NCBI GenBank assembly: GCA_965216035.1
Contig: CBDCFM010000021.1
Coordinates: 868,001 to 932,000, forward strand
Reading direction: 5' to 3'
From: G963664115 sp965216035
Lineage (GTDB): Bacteria > Acidobacteriota > Terriglobia > 20CM-2-55-15
DNA: 64,000 bases
In this document: positions 16,504 to 26,690 of the stretch, piece by piece
How positions within the stretch are numbered: position 1 is the first letter of the stretch
Layout of the letters: each line of letters starts with the position of its first letter
Position numbers and translations under genes: made by a program
The notes under the pieces: model-generated
The model's input: the letters and a program-made list of their open reading frames with translations, nothing else
The model's database searches: none
What the model was told of the DNA's origin: nothing

Positions 16504-16841
16504 TAGCAGCCGGTGGCAGAAGTCCTGAGGGCCGCGTTACGGCCAAACGGGGCCGGATTCTAGGAGGCGACGACGCGACAATGCTCTTTCATTGTGAGGA
16601 GTCGGCGACAACGAAGACGGCCCCGTTTCGCCGTAACCCTTTGGGCGCAGGGGGGCCACCGACGTATCAAACGGAGGCCGCAGGCGCCCCGCAGGCTTTG
16701 TCCGGCATTGTTAAGACGGGTCACGATGAAAAGACGGCGCCTGCGGCCTCGGTTTCAAACCTCGGTGCCCACTCCTCACTTCGCGACTGCAACCCGCAGA
16801 CCCCTGCGCGCGGTCCTCGGGACTTCTGCCACGGGCTGCTA
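16504..16841 (+). repeat. MITE-like nested palindromic repeat, copy A
   Basis: A 338-base non-coding element bounded by 33-base inverted ends (16504-16536 and 16809-16841, three mismatches) beginning TAGCAGCC. Inside are two further inverted pairs of 20 bases with one mismatch each: 16536-16555 with 16618-16637, and 16669-16688 with 16736-16755. A smaller CAATG...CATTG hairpin lies inside the first. The whole would fold as a multi-arm structure. A second, inverted and slightly shorter copy lies at 51786-52086. Frames in it are short and unrelated to known proteins. It occupies most of the gap between the two ABC genes. Confidence 0.8.
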
Positions 16842-16946
16842 GGAAGGCGAGCGAAGGTGCCACAGGCGTATATGACAATACGCCGAGGATTCCCAAGCGA
16901 TCCTGACAACGCATACGCGGATCGATCCGTCGCTCGGAATATTTAG

Positions 16947-18728
16947 ATGCAGGAAGAAGAAGTACTGGGTAAGGCATACGATTCCCGCCTCATGCGGCGG
17001 CTGTTGGTTTATCTGCTGCCGTACCGGAAGATGGTGCTGTTTGCGTTCCTCCTGATCATAGTCGAGTCCTTGATTGAAGTCAGTTTTCCATGGCTGACGC
17101 TGGTGGCTGTCGACCGCTACATTCTAGCCGGCGACATGGGAGGGCTGGGGCTGATCGCTGCCGTCTATTTTGGTCTTCTGGTCGCGAAGTACGGCATCGG
17201 CTTCCTGCAGACCTATACGCTCCAGAGCACTGGGCAGCGGATCATGTTTGATATGAGACGCGAGATCTTCAACCACGTTCAGAGCCTGTCGAACAGTTTC
17301 TTCGATCGCAATCCCGTAGGTCGGCTGATCACGCGTGTGACTTCAGACGTCGATGTGCTCAACGAGATGTTCTCCTCTGGCATTGTGTCCGTATTTGGAG
17401 ACATATTCACCCTCACAGGAATCATGATCGTATTGCTGGTCCTGGACTGGCGCCTGGGACTGATCGTTGCTCTGATCGTCCCGTTTATTGGCATTGTCAC
17501 GGCCGTTTTTCGAACGAAAGCCCGGGACGGCTATCGCCGGGTGCGGATCGCGATTGCCAAGATCAATGCATTCCTCCAGGAACACATCACCGGAATGAGT
17601 GTTGTTCAACTCTACAACCGGGAGCGCAAGAGCGCCCAGAGGTTTGACGGCATTAATCGCGAGCATCTGGTGGCGACCCTCGATTCGATCATGGCCTATG
17701 CCGTTTTTTATCCTGTCGTTGAACTTCTGAGCGCGATCGCGATCGCCTTGATCATCTGGCATGGAGGCGGCGGGGTTCTGACCGGATTTCTGACTCTCGG
17801 AACCCTGATCGCGTTCATTCAGTATTCACAACGTTTCTTTCGTCCGATTGCGGACCTCAGCGAAAAATACAACATCCTGCAGTCGGCGATGGCCAGTTCC
17901 GAACGTATTTTCAAGCTGCTTGACACCGCCCCGAACGTGATTTCTCCCGCTTCGCCGAGGGTGATCGTTGAAGCTCGTGGTGAGATCGAGTTTCAGAATG
18001 TATGGTTTGCCTATAACGATCAGGATTGGATCCTGAAGGACGTATCGTTTCGAGTCGGACAGGGCGAATCGATTGCCATCGTCGGACACACGGGCGCAGG
18101 GAAAACGACCGTCACGAGTCTTTTGACACGTTTTTACGACATACAAAAGGGAAGCGTTCTGCTCGACGGTGTGGACGTTTCAGCAATCAATCTGGATGAC
18201 TTGCGGCGGCGCTTTGCGGTCGTATTGCAGGACGTGTTCGTGTTTTCCGGAACACTGGAGTCCAACATTCGGCTGGGCTCGGACATACCCCCCGAGAAGG
18301 TTCGCCGAGCAAGCGAAGACGTCAATCTGGGGCCGTTCATTCGTTCCCTGGAGAAGGGCCTGGAGCATCCGGTCAACGAGCGGGGTACTACATTGTCAGT
18401 CGGGCAGCGCCAGCTTCTTGCATTCGCCCGGGCACTGGCACACGATCCGGAAATATTGATTCTGGACGAGGCCACGTCAAGCGTGGATACCGAGACGGAG
18501 GGACAGATCCGAACCGCGATCGAGCGATTGATGCGTGGCAGGACTTCGATCATCATTGCGCATCGACTGTCCACGATCCAACGCTGTAACAAAATCATCG
18601 TCATGCACAAGGGCCGGATCCGTGAAATCGGTTCGCATCAGGAGCTACTGGCCCAGCGTGGTCTGTACTTCAAGCTCTATCAGTTGCAGTACAAGGATCA
18701 GGAATTGGCTTCTGTTTATGGTGATTGA
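16947..18728 (+). CDS. ABC exporter half-transporter, catalytic subunit
   Basis: 593 residues: membrane domain (about 15-310) then ATPase. Walker A is IVGHTGAGKTT (about 376-386), Q-loop VLQDVFVFSGTL, signature LSVGQRQ, Walker B ILILDEATSSVD with the catalytic Glu, and H-loop IIAHRLST. Its signature departs from LSGGQ (second Gly is Val) but its Glu is intact. Hence the consensus ATP site forms from this Walker B and the partner's LSGGQ, and the degenerate site from the partner's Asp and this LSVGQ. Separated from the partner by 520 bases containing the MITE-like element, which may weaken co-transcription. Confidence 0.93.
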   Translation: MQEEEVLGKAYDSRLMRRLLVYLLPYRKMVLFAFLLIIVESLIEVSFPWLTLVAVDRYILAGDMGGLGLIAAVYFGLLVAKYGIGFLQTYTLQSTGQRIMFDMRREIFNHVQSLSNSFFDRNPVGRLITRVTSDVDVLNEMFSSGIVSVFGDIFTLTGIMIVLLVLDWRLGLIVALIVPFIGIVTAVFRTKARDGYRRVRIAIAKINAFLQEHITGMSVVQLYNRERKSAQRFDGINREHLVATLDSIMAYAVFYPVVELLSAIAIALIIWHGGGGVLTGFLTLGTLIAFIQYSQRFFRPIADLSEKYNILQSAMASSERIFKLLDTAPNVISPASPRVIVEARGEIEFQNVWFAYNDQDWILKDVSFRVGQGESIAIVGHTGAGKTTVTSLLTRFYDIQKGSVLLDGVDVSAINLDDLRRRFAVVLQDVFVFSGTLESNIRLGSDIPPEKVRRASEDVNLGPFIRSLEKGLEHPVNERGTTLSVGQRQLLAFARALAHDPEILILDEATSSVDTETEGQIRTAIERLMRGRTSIIIAHRLSTIQRCNKIIVMHKGRIREIGSHQELLAQRGLYFKLYQLQYKDQELASVYGD

Positions 18729-18960
18729 AAGACATGGGCTGGGGAGGCGCGCACGTAGAAAATTGCAAGTGATCAGCTACAGATGACACTGTAGCGAAAG
18801 GCTGTTTCACGCGCGCATCGCCCCCCTGGGGAAGTCCTCATCCATCTGTTGACGCTGTCGGAGGCCTCGGATAGAATTCCCTACCTGACGAAAAGCGAAC
18901 GCATCTGTTTCTGCGGATGCCGGAATGGATCGAACCGCCGAAGAGCGGGATGGAGGAAAA

Positions 18961-21376
18961 ATGAGAAAAGCGGTAGCCATTGCTGCGGCAGTGGTGTGTT
19001 TCAGTTCCCATCTGCTTGCCCAAACAGCCGACACGACAGTGTTTCGGCTTCAGCTATTGCCCGAAAACGAAGTTCCAGCGGTTCCTCTGGAAGGAGCGAG
19101 CGCCAATGCGACAACCACGATCAGGGTGAACCGTGACTCGCAAGGTTCCATCGACACCGCAACGGTCATTTTTGACGTGTCTTATCTGATGCCGCTGTCG
19201 ACGACATTTAGGGGTCTCCATATCCACAACGCGCCGGTTGGAACTAATGGCCCCGTCGTCATCAATAGTGGGCTGAGGGAGGCAGATTCCGAAGTGGGTA
19301 CGAGTGGTCGCATCAGGCGAACGGTGGATTTCAGCAGCCTCGACATCGGGCAACTTGCATCGGTGGAGGGCTTGCTTGCCTCCCCGAACTCTACTACGTT
19401 AATTTGCACTCGACCGACAATCGTTCCGGTGTTGTCCGCGGTCAACTCCTGCCCAACGTGATTTCTTTCAGCCCGGCCCTACGTCCTGAAAATGAGGGAC
19501 CCCGGTTATCGGACTGGACGCCGATGGTGCGGCACGCATTACAGTCCAGGTCGATCGAGACCCGGCCGGGACGATCACTTCGGGAACCGTCACGTTTGAT
19601 GTCAATTTCACGTTTGCGGGTAGCGTCTCAATCACCGGTTTACACGTTCACAACGCGGCGGCCGGAAGTAACGGTTCAGTCGTCATTAACAGCGGAGTCA
19701 ACTCTACCGGTCCCCTCGTCGACAGTGACGGAAAGGGCGGCATCTTCAGGGTGGCGACGATCGACCCTACAGACACCGAGGGATTGGCAACGCTGAACTC
19801 GCTTATCGAAAATCCGAGTCAGTTCTACGTCAATCTGCACACGAGCGACAACCCATCGGGAGCCATTCGGGGCCAGCTGGACCGGAATACTTTAAGCTTC
19901 TACGCCCGCCTGACTGGCGATGAAGAAGTACCGTCGGTGTCGACAACCGGTACAGCGTCCGGGCTGATCACCGTTGCCGTGACGCGGGACGGCGGTGGCA
20001 ACATCGAGGGCGGTAATGTGGAATTTGATCTGGACTACAGTTTTCCCGACGCGATTACGTTCAGGGGACTCCACATCCACAACGCCGCCGTAGGTGCGAA
20101 TGGCCCCGTGCGTGTGAACAGCGGCATCAGCGGATCGTCGCCGATCGTCGATGACGACGGTGTCGGAACGATCATCCGCGAAGCGACGATCGACGCGGGC
20201 AATACCAGTGGAATCGAGGCGTTGAACGGCCTTTTCGTCTCGCCCGACTTGTATTACGTGAACCTACACTCGGTTTCCAACCCATCGGGGAGCGTCCGCT
20301 CCCAGGTCGGCTACGAAACATATCATTTCAGTTCGTCGCTCAGCCCGGCCAGTGAGGTCCCTGCCGTCGTCTCGGCTGCGACGGGGACCGCCTGGATGAG
20401 TGTTCTCGTCAAGCGGGATGGGAATGGGACGATTACGTCGGGATCGGTAAAGTTTGATGTTGATTTCTCGATCGGCGAATCGGCGACGATCACTGGGCTG
20501 CATATCCACAGTGCGGGTGCGGGACAGAACGGATCCGTGGTTGTCAACTCCGGAGCCAGCAGTGTCGTCAGCGATACCGGAACCGGCAACGTTTTTCGGG
20601 ACGTGGCCATCCTGTCGTCAGATACAGGTGCCCTTAATGCGCTTGAAGGCATCGTCGACGACGCGACAGGCTTCTACACGAACCTGCACACGATATCGAA
20701 CCCTTCCGGACTGATGCGTGCGCAGCTACTCGAATCCAACAGCTTCATTTCCCAGATCGTAGGTGGGGGAAACTGGATCACTTCCGTGACCCTGACGAAC
20801 CCGTCAGCGACGGAGTCGGTCGAAGGCATCGCGAAGTTTTTCGACACTGCGGCGATGGCGCTACCGGAGGGCGTGATCGACCAGACGATACCGTTCTGGA
20901 TTCCACCTACCGGTTCGGTCACGCTGAACACCCACAATCAGGGAACACTCACAGTGGGCTTTGCTCGGATCGGTTCCGATGGTGAGGTCACGACCCAGGT
21001 CGCCTATATGGTGCCGGGCTTTACGTCCTCGGGTCCCAACACACCGGTAACAGCGCGGTCGGTGACCGCAGACGTTACGATCGGTGGCGGAGAGAGCACG
21101 GGCGTCGCGGTCTTGAGCCTGGGGGGCGCCGACATTTTATTCACGCTTCGCAACGCGTCCGGCGCGACCATCGGGTCCTCGTCGGTCACACTCGGCGCTC
21201 TTGGGCACTATGCGGCGTTTTTAGACGAAATGTTTTCGAGTTTCGGAGGCGCTTCGATGAGTGCAACGCTGGAAATCGAATCACGAAAAGGGTTTGTCCT
21301 GACCGGTTCGATGTCGATTGTGATCGTCGAGATCAATCCGGAGGGTCTGATCCCCGTGATTGTGAATCCAAACTGA
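18961..21376 (+). pseudogene. Exported multi-CHRD-domain protein, two frameshifts
   Basis: Starts ATG 18961 after GGAGGAAAA with a signal peptide ending HLLAQ. Four CHRD domains follow in tandem (about 19040-19460, 19470-19890, 19900-20320, 20330-20740), each with FRGLHIHNA or TGLHIHSA, GPVVINSG and FYVNLHTSDNPSGAIRGQL. The last ~210 codons form the NPSATESVEG-type module shared with the secreted proteins at 22582 and 24209. The frame shifts near 19386 and again near 19490-19505; each is repaired by adding one base. CHRD is named for chordin and is widespread in bacterial exported proteins; it has no assigned activity. If repaired, about 800 residues. Confidence 0.8.
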
Positions 21377-21667
21377 TTTCCGCGAGGTTGTAAGAATTGA
21401 AGTTGCGGGGGTTAGGACCGTTATCAAGGTTTGAGAGCGGGGGCCGCCCCCGCCGCTTATTTCATCATGGTTTCATCATGGCCGACCGGCCAATAGCGCC
21501 CAATGCCGACTTTCACTCGCAATCACGAAACATAGAGGCGCTGAGGAAGAACACGATCTTTCCGACAATGGCAATAGGTTCGAGACGGATTCGACGATTG
21601 ACAGGTTGCCTCAGTCCCAAATCCTATCTTCTTTCCTCCGCACCCCTGAGCCATTGCGGCTGATTTC

Positions 21668-22372
21668 ATGATCTCTCTCGAAAATCAGGTGGCTATAGTA
21701 ACCGGGGCGGGCCGAGGCATTGGCCGTTCTGTTGCAGAGGAACTCGGCCGCCTGGGGATGCGTGTGGCCCTGGTTTCACGGACGCGATCCGAATTGGAGA
21801 AAACCTCTGCCGGCGTCCCGGATTCGATTGTGCTTCCGGCCGATCTTCGAGTCGAATCGGAGGTCCTGCAACTTGTCGAGCGGACCGAGCGGAATCTGGG
21901 GCCGGTTGACGTTCTGGTGAATTCTGCCGGCGTGTACCACTTTGGGCCGGTGACCACGGCCGGTGAAGACGACTTCGACCGCGTCATCGATACGAACCTG
22001 AAAGGGCTCTTCTTTAGCTGCCGCTCAGTGCTCGAGCGAATGCTGGAAAGGGGACGCGGCCACATCATCAACATTGCTTCGATTGCGGGCAAAGTAGGGT
22101 CGGCGGGCCGCTCGCTATATTGCGCTTCCAAGTTTGGTGTTGTCGGATTTACTGAAGCGCTGTCCCAGGAGGTGCGCGAGCAGGGGGTTCGAGTGTCTTT
22201 AATCTGTCCAGGTTCGACGAACACCGGTTTTTCGCCCAAGGAACAGGAAGGGAAGTCCAGAGACCGCATGCTGCAACCTGATGATGTGGCGCATGCCGTT
22301 CGAATGCTCTTAGGTCAGGAACCGAATAGTTTTATCAGTGAGATTGTGATGCGGCCGACGAGGAAGCCCTAG
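21668..22372 (+). CDS. SDR-family oxidoreductase
   Basis: 234 residues, classical short-chain dehydrogenase/reductase. Cofactor motif VTGAGRGIGRSVAEEL (about 10-25), NSAG at about 83, and catalytic Ser-Tyr-Lys in IASIAGKVGSAGRSLYCASK (about 135-155). Residue choice SRTRSE after the second strand, with Arg, fits NADPH preference. The closest well-known pattern is 3-oxoacyl-ACP reductase-like (FabG type), but no fatty-acid genes are adjacent, so substrate is open. The C-terminus is short. It stands alone between two secreted-protein genes. Confidence 0.9.
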   Translation: MISLENQVAIVTGAGRGIGRSVAEELGRLGMRVALVSRTRSELEKTSAGVPDSIVLPADLRVESEVLQLVERTERNLGPVDVLVNSAGVYHFGPVTTAGEDDFDRVIDTNLKGLFFSCRSVLERMLERGRGHIINIASIAGKVGSAGRSLYCASKFGVVGFTEALSQEVREQGVRVSLICPGSTNTGFSPKEQEGKSRDRMLQPDDVAHAVRMLLGQEPNSFISEIVMRPTRKP

Positions 22373-22581
22373 CCGAAGGAACTACCAGAGGGGTGATCTT
22401 CTTCTGTAGGGGCGGCCTATGAAGAACAAAATCACGCAAAACTTCCACATCGTGCGGTCATAAGATCACACCTACTGTCGAAGAGATACCGCTCCGCAGG
22501 ATCGTGGCATGTGGCGGACGCCGGTCCGAATATGAAAAAATAGGTCATTCGCAGTTTTCCGCGGTGTTTGAGGGGGAATGG

Positions 22582-24117
22582 GTGGTCGTTGGGAATCGGA
22601 TAGCTGTCCAGGCAACTGTGCTTCTAATGGGTGGAGGCGCTCTCGTGTGGGGCATGGCACCGATGACGCCGATGCCGCAAGCGGGGCAGGGCGAACGTGC
22701 CTATTCCATCGGCGATCGTGGCGGCGTCTCGCTGATTACGAGTGGGGCCGACTCGCCGACGCCGTCAGTGACGTATGCGCGCATCCAACCCGCCCCCGGT
22801 AGCACAACACCCTCCGGAATCGGTATATTCGGTTTCCGGAATTCGGAAGGTGAGCTCTTAACGGAAACTGGCGTTGCGGCCTCGCCACTTCTGACATCCG
22901 GGCGCGTGTTTGTAACGTTCACCACCAATATCCTGAATACAGGACTCGCCATCGTTAACCCCAACGACCAGGAGGTGCGGATCGATTTCTTTTTTTCGGA
23001 TTCCCGCCGTGATCCCATTGATTTTGGTTCGGGCTCGTTTACGATTGGTGCGAATCAACAGACCGCCCGGTTTATATCCGAGGATCCCTTCAACGCGGAA
23101 ACGGGGACCCGTGGAGCTCTGACCTTGACGGCTTCGCTCCCTGTGTCCGTAGTGGCGTTGAGACAAATGGTAGCTTCAAGTGGTGACTTTGTCTTCAGCA
23201 GCATGCCGGTGGCGGATCTCACACAAACTTCGACCGACATCATGTTCTTGCCCCATTTCGTTACGGGCGGACTCTGGTCCTCGCGGTTGATTCTGGTCAA
23301 TCCGACAGACGAAACGATTACTGGAAGAATTGGTTTCATCAGCCAGGGAAGTGTCGTCCCGGCGGTGCCGGGACTTACGACGGCGATACCTCTGAACGGG
23401 CTTTCGCAGGCGACCCAGGACTACTCTCTCACTGGCCGTGGCTTCACGGAGTTCACGACAACTGACCCCAGTCCTTTTTTGCGGGTGGGTTCGTTTCGTG
23501 TCGTTCCCGACGAAGGGAATGTCGCTCCCATTACCCGAGTCGTCATCGCCAATCTCGACAGCAACTTGGCAACCCTGTCCGAAGCGACGATATCACCTTC
23601 AGAAACCGGCAACGCGTTCAGGATGTACGTGGAAAGCTCCGGTGAACCCGGTAGTGTCGGTTCCATTCAGTCCGGTGTCGCTGTGGCTAACATCGCTTTC
23701 GACCCGACGACGGTGACGCTGGAATTGACCCGCCTGGACGGCTCTCTGGTCGCCGTTACAGAAATAGTGGTTCCTGCATCGGGACAGCAGGTGGTCTTTG
23801 TGAATGAAGCGTTTGCCGCCGAGGCACTCGCATCGCCTTTCAAAGGTGTGTTGAGGGTAAGCTCGCCGGATACGATTGCCGTCGCCGCGCTCCGAACTCG
23901 CACCAACGAGCGCGAAAACTTACTGATGACCACCACGCCCCCGACCCATGAGGGAGGCGCAACGACCACTTTGGAGGCGTTCTTTCCCCACCTGGTCGAC
24001 GGCGGTGACTGGAGAACCCAGACAATACTGTTCAGTGGCATTGCCGGCCAAGTGGCCGACGGCGTGATGCGTTTCTTTGGTGTGGATGGAAGTCCTTTCG
24101 ACATCGTGCTCGAGTAG
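22582..24117 (+). CDS. Secreted module-repeat protein
   Basis: The frame is open from 22504, but GTG 22582 has GAGGGGG five bases upstream and gives a signal-like N-terminus (NRIAVQATVLLMGGGALVWG). About 511 residues of repeated beta-rich modules: TPSGIGIFGFRNSEGELLTE, then ETGVAASPL, TGLAIVNPNDQEV, VVALRQM, FLPHFVTGGLWSSRLILVNP, and a second round ending ALRTRTNERENLLMT, FPHLVDGGDWRTQTILFSG. The same blocks recur at 20740-21376, 24209-25471 and 53985-55500. No anchor, enzyme motif or cysteine pattern. An adhesive or surface structural role is only a guess. Intact and in frame. Confidence 0.7.
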   Translation: MVVGNRIAVQATVLLMGGGALVWGMAPMTPMPQAGQGERAYSIGDRGGVSLITSGADSPTPSVTYARIQPAPGSTTPSGIGIFGFRNSEGELLTETGVAASPLLTSGRVFVTFTTNILNTGLAIVNPNDQEVRIDFFFSDSRRDPIDFGSGSFTIGANQQTARFISEDPFNAETGTRGALTLTASLPVSVVALRQMVASSGDFVFSSMPVADLTQTSTDIMFLPHFVTGGLWSSRLILVNPTDETITGRIGFISQGSVVPAVPGLTTAIPLNGLSQATQDYSLTGRGFTEFTTTDPSPFLRVGSFRVVPDEGNVAPITRVVIANLDSNLATLSEATISPSETGNAFRMYVESSGEPGSVGSIQSGVAVANIAFDPTTVTLELTRLDGSLVAVTEIVVPASGQQVVFVNEAFAAEALASPFKGVLRVSSPDTIAVAALRTRTNERENLLMTTTPPTHEGGATTTLEAFFPHLVDGGDWRTQTILFSGIAGQVADGVMRFFGVDGSPFDIVLE

Positions 24118-24208
24118 AGACTTCGGATCGACTTAACAAGAATCTGTTTTTGTACGAGTCCCTCGCCTTGAGGGATGGGTCTGTTGGCGCAGTGGAGGAA
24201 TCTCTAAA

Positions 24209-25471
24209 ATGTCTCTGAATCGACTCTCGTTCTTTGCTTCAGTGCTTCTGCTCGCCTGGGCAGCCATGTTGTGGGGAAATGCATTGGGTCCCCCGTCAAA
24301 CCGCTCCGGTGTGAATGGAATCGACTGTACTGATTGTCACGGTAATCTGCCCGCTAACTCGGGTGGGGGAAATGTCGCAATCTCGGGCCTGCCCCCGGAG
24401 TGGAGTCCCAGCACGACCTATCCGCTTGAGGTTACTGTGACCGATGCCAACCCCCAGGTTCAGCTTTTTGGCTTTCAGATGTCCGCAGTCGATTCGAACG
24501 GGACGGCTGCAGGCACGTTTACCCCTGCCAGTGGAACAAAGCTCAACTTCGAGTCGCCGGCCTTCATCGAACACAGCTTTGCTCAGCCAGGAAGCGGTAG
24601 CCGTACGTTTTCCTTCGATTGGACATCGCCATCCTCCAGCTCTACCGGTAACGTGCGCTTCCATGTCGCCGGCAACGCCGCCAACGGGAATTCCAGTTCG
24701 AATGGTGATTTCATATATACAGCCGTCAGCACGGTTTCTGCGGCGACCCAGGTATCCCAGAACGAAATCTTCTATTTCCCCCAGATTGCAGACGGCGGCG
24801 TTTTTACGACCACGTTGTTTATTACCAACCCGGGAGCGGCGACTACGACAGCAAATGTGACGGTCACGTTTAACGATTTTGCGGATGGGGACGGCAATAC
24901 GATCGTTCCTGTGTTCATCAACAGCCAGGGTGCACAGTATTCCGGGACCATCAATTTCCAGATCGGGGGCGGCAGGAGCCAACGCCTGGTATCGACGGCT
25001 GCTTCAACAGGGGCGGGAGTCGGTTTTGCCACCGTGGCTTCCGATATCCCGGTGACGGGGAGTGCCGTCTTCTCGCAATTTACCGGTCCTCCGGCGTCAT
25101 CGTCTCTGGTCGCTGAGGCGGGAGTCGAACCGTCGTCCACGGGAACGTCTCAGGCTATCTTTGTCGACGAATCGGGGTTCCGAACAGCGCTGGCCTATGC
25201 CAATCCATCAGCGACCGAGACGGCGAATGTGATTTTCAACCTTCTAGATGCCGAGGGTCAGGTGGTGTTGACATTCTCCTCGATTCCGCTGGCACCCTTG
25301 AACCACACCGCACAGTTCGTTAATGAGTTGTTCGAGTTTTCCCCGCTGGTGATGAATCACGTCGGTACCATGCAGATCACCAGCGACGTGGCGCTGACGC
25401 TGATGTCTCTCCGTTTTCTGGACAATTTTTCCATCTTTACGAGCGTGCCACCCTTTACGCTGACGCAGTAG
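24209..25471 (+). CDS. Exported choice-of-anchor V/Reeler-like protein with CxxCH
   Basis: 420 residues with a signal peptide (MSLNRLSFFASVLLLAWAA). Just after it comes GIDCTDCHG, a CxxCH motif, then a Reeler-like beta domain (YPLEVTVTDANPQVQLFGFQ, FDWTSPSSSSTGNVRFHVAG), matching the choice-of-anchor V architecture. From about residue 180 it carries the shared secreted module: IFYFPQIADGGVFTTTLFIT, GFATVASDIPVTGSAVF, RTALAYANPSATETANVIFN and a LMSLR end. Whether the CxxCH binds heme c is uncertain; in this architecture it may. About 90 bases after the previous secreted gene, so possibly co-transcribed. Confidence 0.72.
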   Translation: MSLNRLSFFASVLLLAWAAMLWGNALGPPSNRSGVNGIDCTDCHGNLPANSGGGNVAISGLPPEWSPSTTYPLEVTVTDANPQVQLFGFQMSAVDSNGTAAGTFTPASGTKLNFESPAFIEHSFAQPGSGSRTFSFDWTSPSSSSTGNVRFHVAGNAANGNSSSNGDFIYTAVSTVSAATQVSQNEIFYFPQIADGGVFTTTLFITNPGAATTTANVTVTFNDFADGDGNTIVPVFINSQGAQYSGTINFQIGGGRSQRLVSTAASTGAGVGFATVASDIPVTGSAVFSQFTGPPASSSLVAEAGVEPSSTGTSQAIFVDESGFRTALAYANPSATETANVIFNLLDAEGQVVLTFSSIPLAPLNHTAQFVNELFEFSPLVMNHVGTMQITSDVALTLMSLRFLDNFSIFTSVPPFTLTQ

Positions 25472-25494
25472 GCGCCCTCGAAATGTAAACTGTT

Positions 25495-26280
25495 GTGAAG
25501 GTTACTCTCTGCTGTCCTTCTTGCCGGATGCCTCTGGTGGATCGCAACAGGTGTGGGTGTGGATTTCTTCCCCGGTATGCGGACGGCATATGGGATCTCA
25601 TGACTCCCAGGCAGGAGTCCCAGTACGCTGGTTTCGCCGAAGCGTTCGAACGGATTCGATACGCCGAGGGCTTCGGTTCGGGAGATCTCGACCTGCCCTT
25701 CGAAGCGCGACACAATCGGGGAATCTGGGCGGTTCGTCGCAGAACGTTTCAAAAATTCAAAAATTGGGTTCTGGAAGCGATGCCGACCGAGTCCCAGGTG
25801 CTCGACGCAGGCGCGGGCAACTGCTGGCTGTCGGGTCATCTCAGCCGATGGGGCTTCGATGTCGTTGCCACGGATGTCAACGCAGGTTCCCATGACGGCC
25901 TGGCTGCGGGCACCTACTATCTGGAGCAGGGTTGTCGCTTTGATCGGATCCGGACCCCGATGGAAGCCCTTCCGTTTCCCGGGGAAACATTCGATCTGGT
26001 CGTGGCCGGCGCGTCGTTCCACTACGTCGGCGAGATGCGGGAAACGCTCAAGGAATTCCACCGGGTTCTCGAACCCTCTGGCTGGGTAGTCATCTTCGAC
26101 TCTCCGTGGTATGAGGACGAGGTGGACGGCAAGCGGGCGCAGACGCGGAGGGCCAGCGACTGCGTGCAGGAATACGGGTTGGACGAAACACTCGCAGAAA
26201 CGGCATCCTTTCTTGTCCACCCTATGCTCGACGATCTGATTCACAGAGTGGGTTTCGCGCACGAGAGAATACCGGTCTGA
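25495..26280 (+). CDS. Class I SAM-dependent methyltransferase with N-terminal zinc-ribbon
   Basis: 261 residues from a GTG at 25495. The N-terminus CCPSCRMPLVDRNRCGC is a Trm112-like zinc ribbon (four Cys). The Rossmann methyltransferase follows: motif I VLDAGAGNCWLSGHLSRWG (about residues 101-119), an acidic end of strand 2 (VVATDVNAG), motif LPFPGETFDLVVAGASFHYV and motif VLEPSGWVVIFDSPWY. This layout is typical of UbiE-like methyltransferases acting on small or lipid-linked substrates. Followed at 93 bases by a second, truncated methyltransferase; the pair may have acted together. Substrate unknown. Confidence 0.85.
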   Translation: MKVTLCCPSCRMPLVDRNRCGCGFLPRYADGIWDLMTPRQESQYAGFAEAFERIRYAEGFGSGDLDLPFEARHNRGIWAVRRRTFQKFKNWVLEAMPTESQVLDAGAGNCWLSGHLSRWGFDVVATDVNAGSHDGLAAGTYYLEQGCRFDRIRTPMEALPFPGETFDLVVAGASFHYVGEMRETLKEFHRVLEPSGWVVIFDSPWYEDEVDGKRAQTRRASDCVQEYGLDETLAETASFLVHPMLDDLIHRVGFAHERIPV

Positions 26281-26372
26281 CCCGGTCCTCGCCGCAGTCT
26301 GCAAGCACTGAAAGCGCGCCTCGCCGGACATCGGATAGCGTCTTTTCCCCTGATCATCCTCCGCAAGTAGCA

Positions 26373-26618
26373 ATGTCGAATGAACGGTCGAAAGAGGCTA
26401 GGCTGGACACCCATGTAAGGAATGCATTCGATCTGCACGCTTTCGAGTACGACGCTCGGTTTTCGGCGAATCCCCTTGCCCTCGAAATCCGGAGAAGGAC
26501 ATGGAACGTGATGGATCGATTCTTTAAAGCCGGAAGCCGTGTGCTCGACCTGGGTTGCGGTACAGGAGAAGATGCGATCCATCTTGCGGAACGAGGTGTC
26601 TACGTGCGTGCAATTGGG
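26373..26618 (+). pseudogene. SAM methyltransferase, truncated by IS21
   Basis: 82 codons from ATG 26373: FDLHAFEYDARFSANPLALE, then motif I RVLDLGCGTGEDAIHLAERG. The frame then enters the IS21 terminal repeat at about 26619. The missing part would contain the rest of the Rossmann fold. A possible distal piece is open after the element at 29564-29708 (ARPLEYWIAQWPWLSSLASL), resembling the C-terminus of such enzymes, but the central ~100 residues are absent. The insertion was therefore accompanied or followed by a deletion. Confidence 0.7.
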
Positions 26619-26690
26619 TATTCCGCTGATCGTGAACACCAGTTCCGGAATCATGAACACCGATTCCGGCCATCGTGAACACTCGCCGGA
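26619..26690. repeat. IS21 left multiple terminal repeats
   Basis: Three spaced copies of ATCGTGAACACC-like units alternate with TTCCGG. They mirror the array at 29440-29563 and are likely IstA binding sites. Confidence 0.7.

Noticed and set aside
26619..26690. Spaced TGAACAC units as a CRISPR-like or iteron origin array
   Set aside because: They mirror inverted copies at the other end of the istAB genes and are IS21 terminal repeats.
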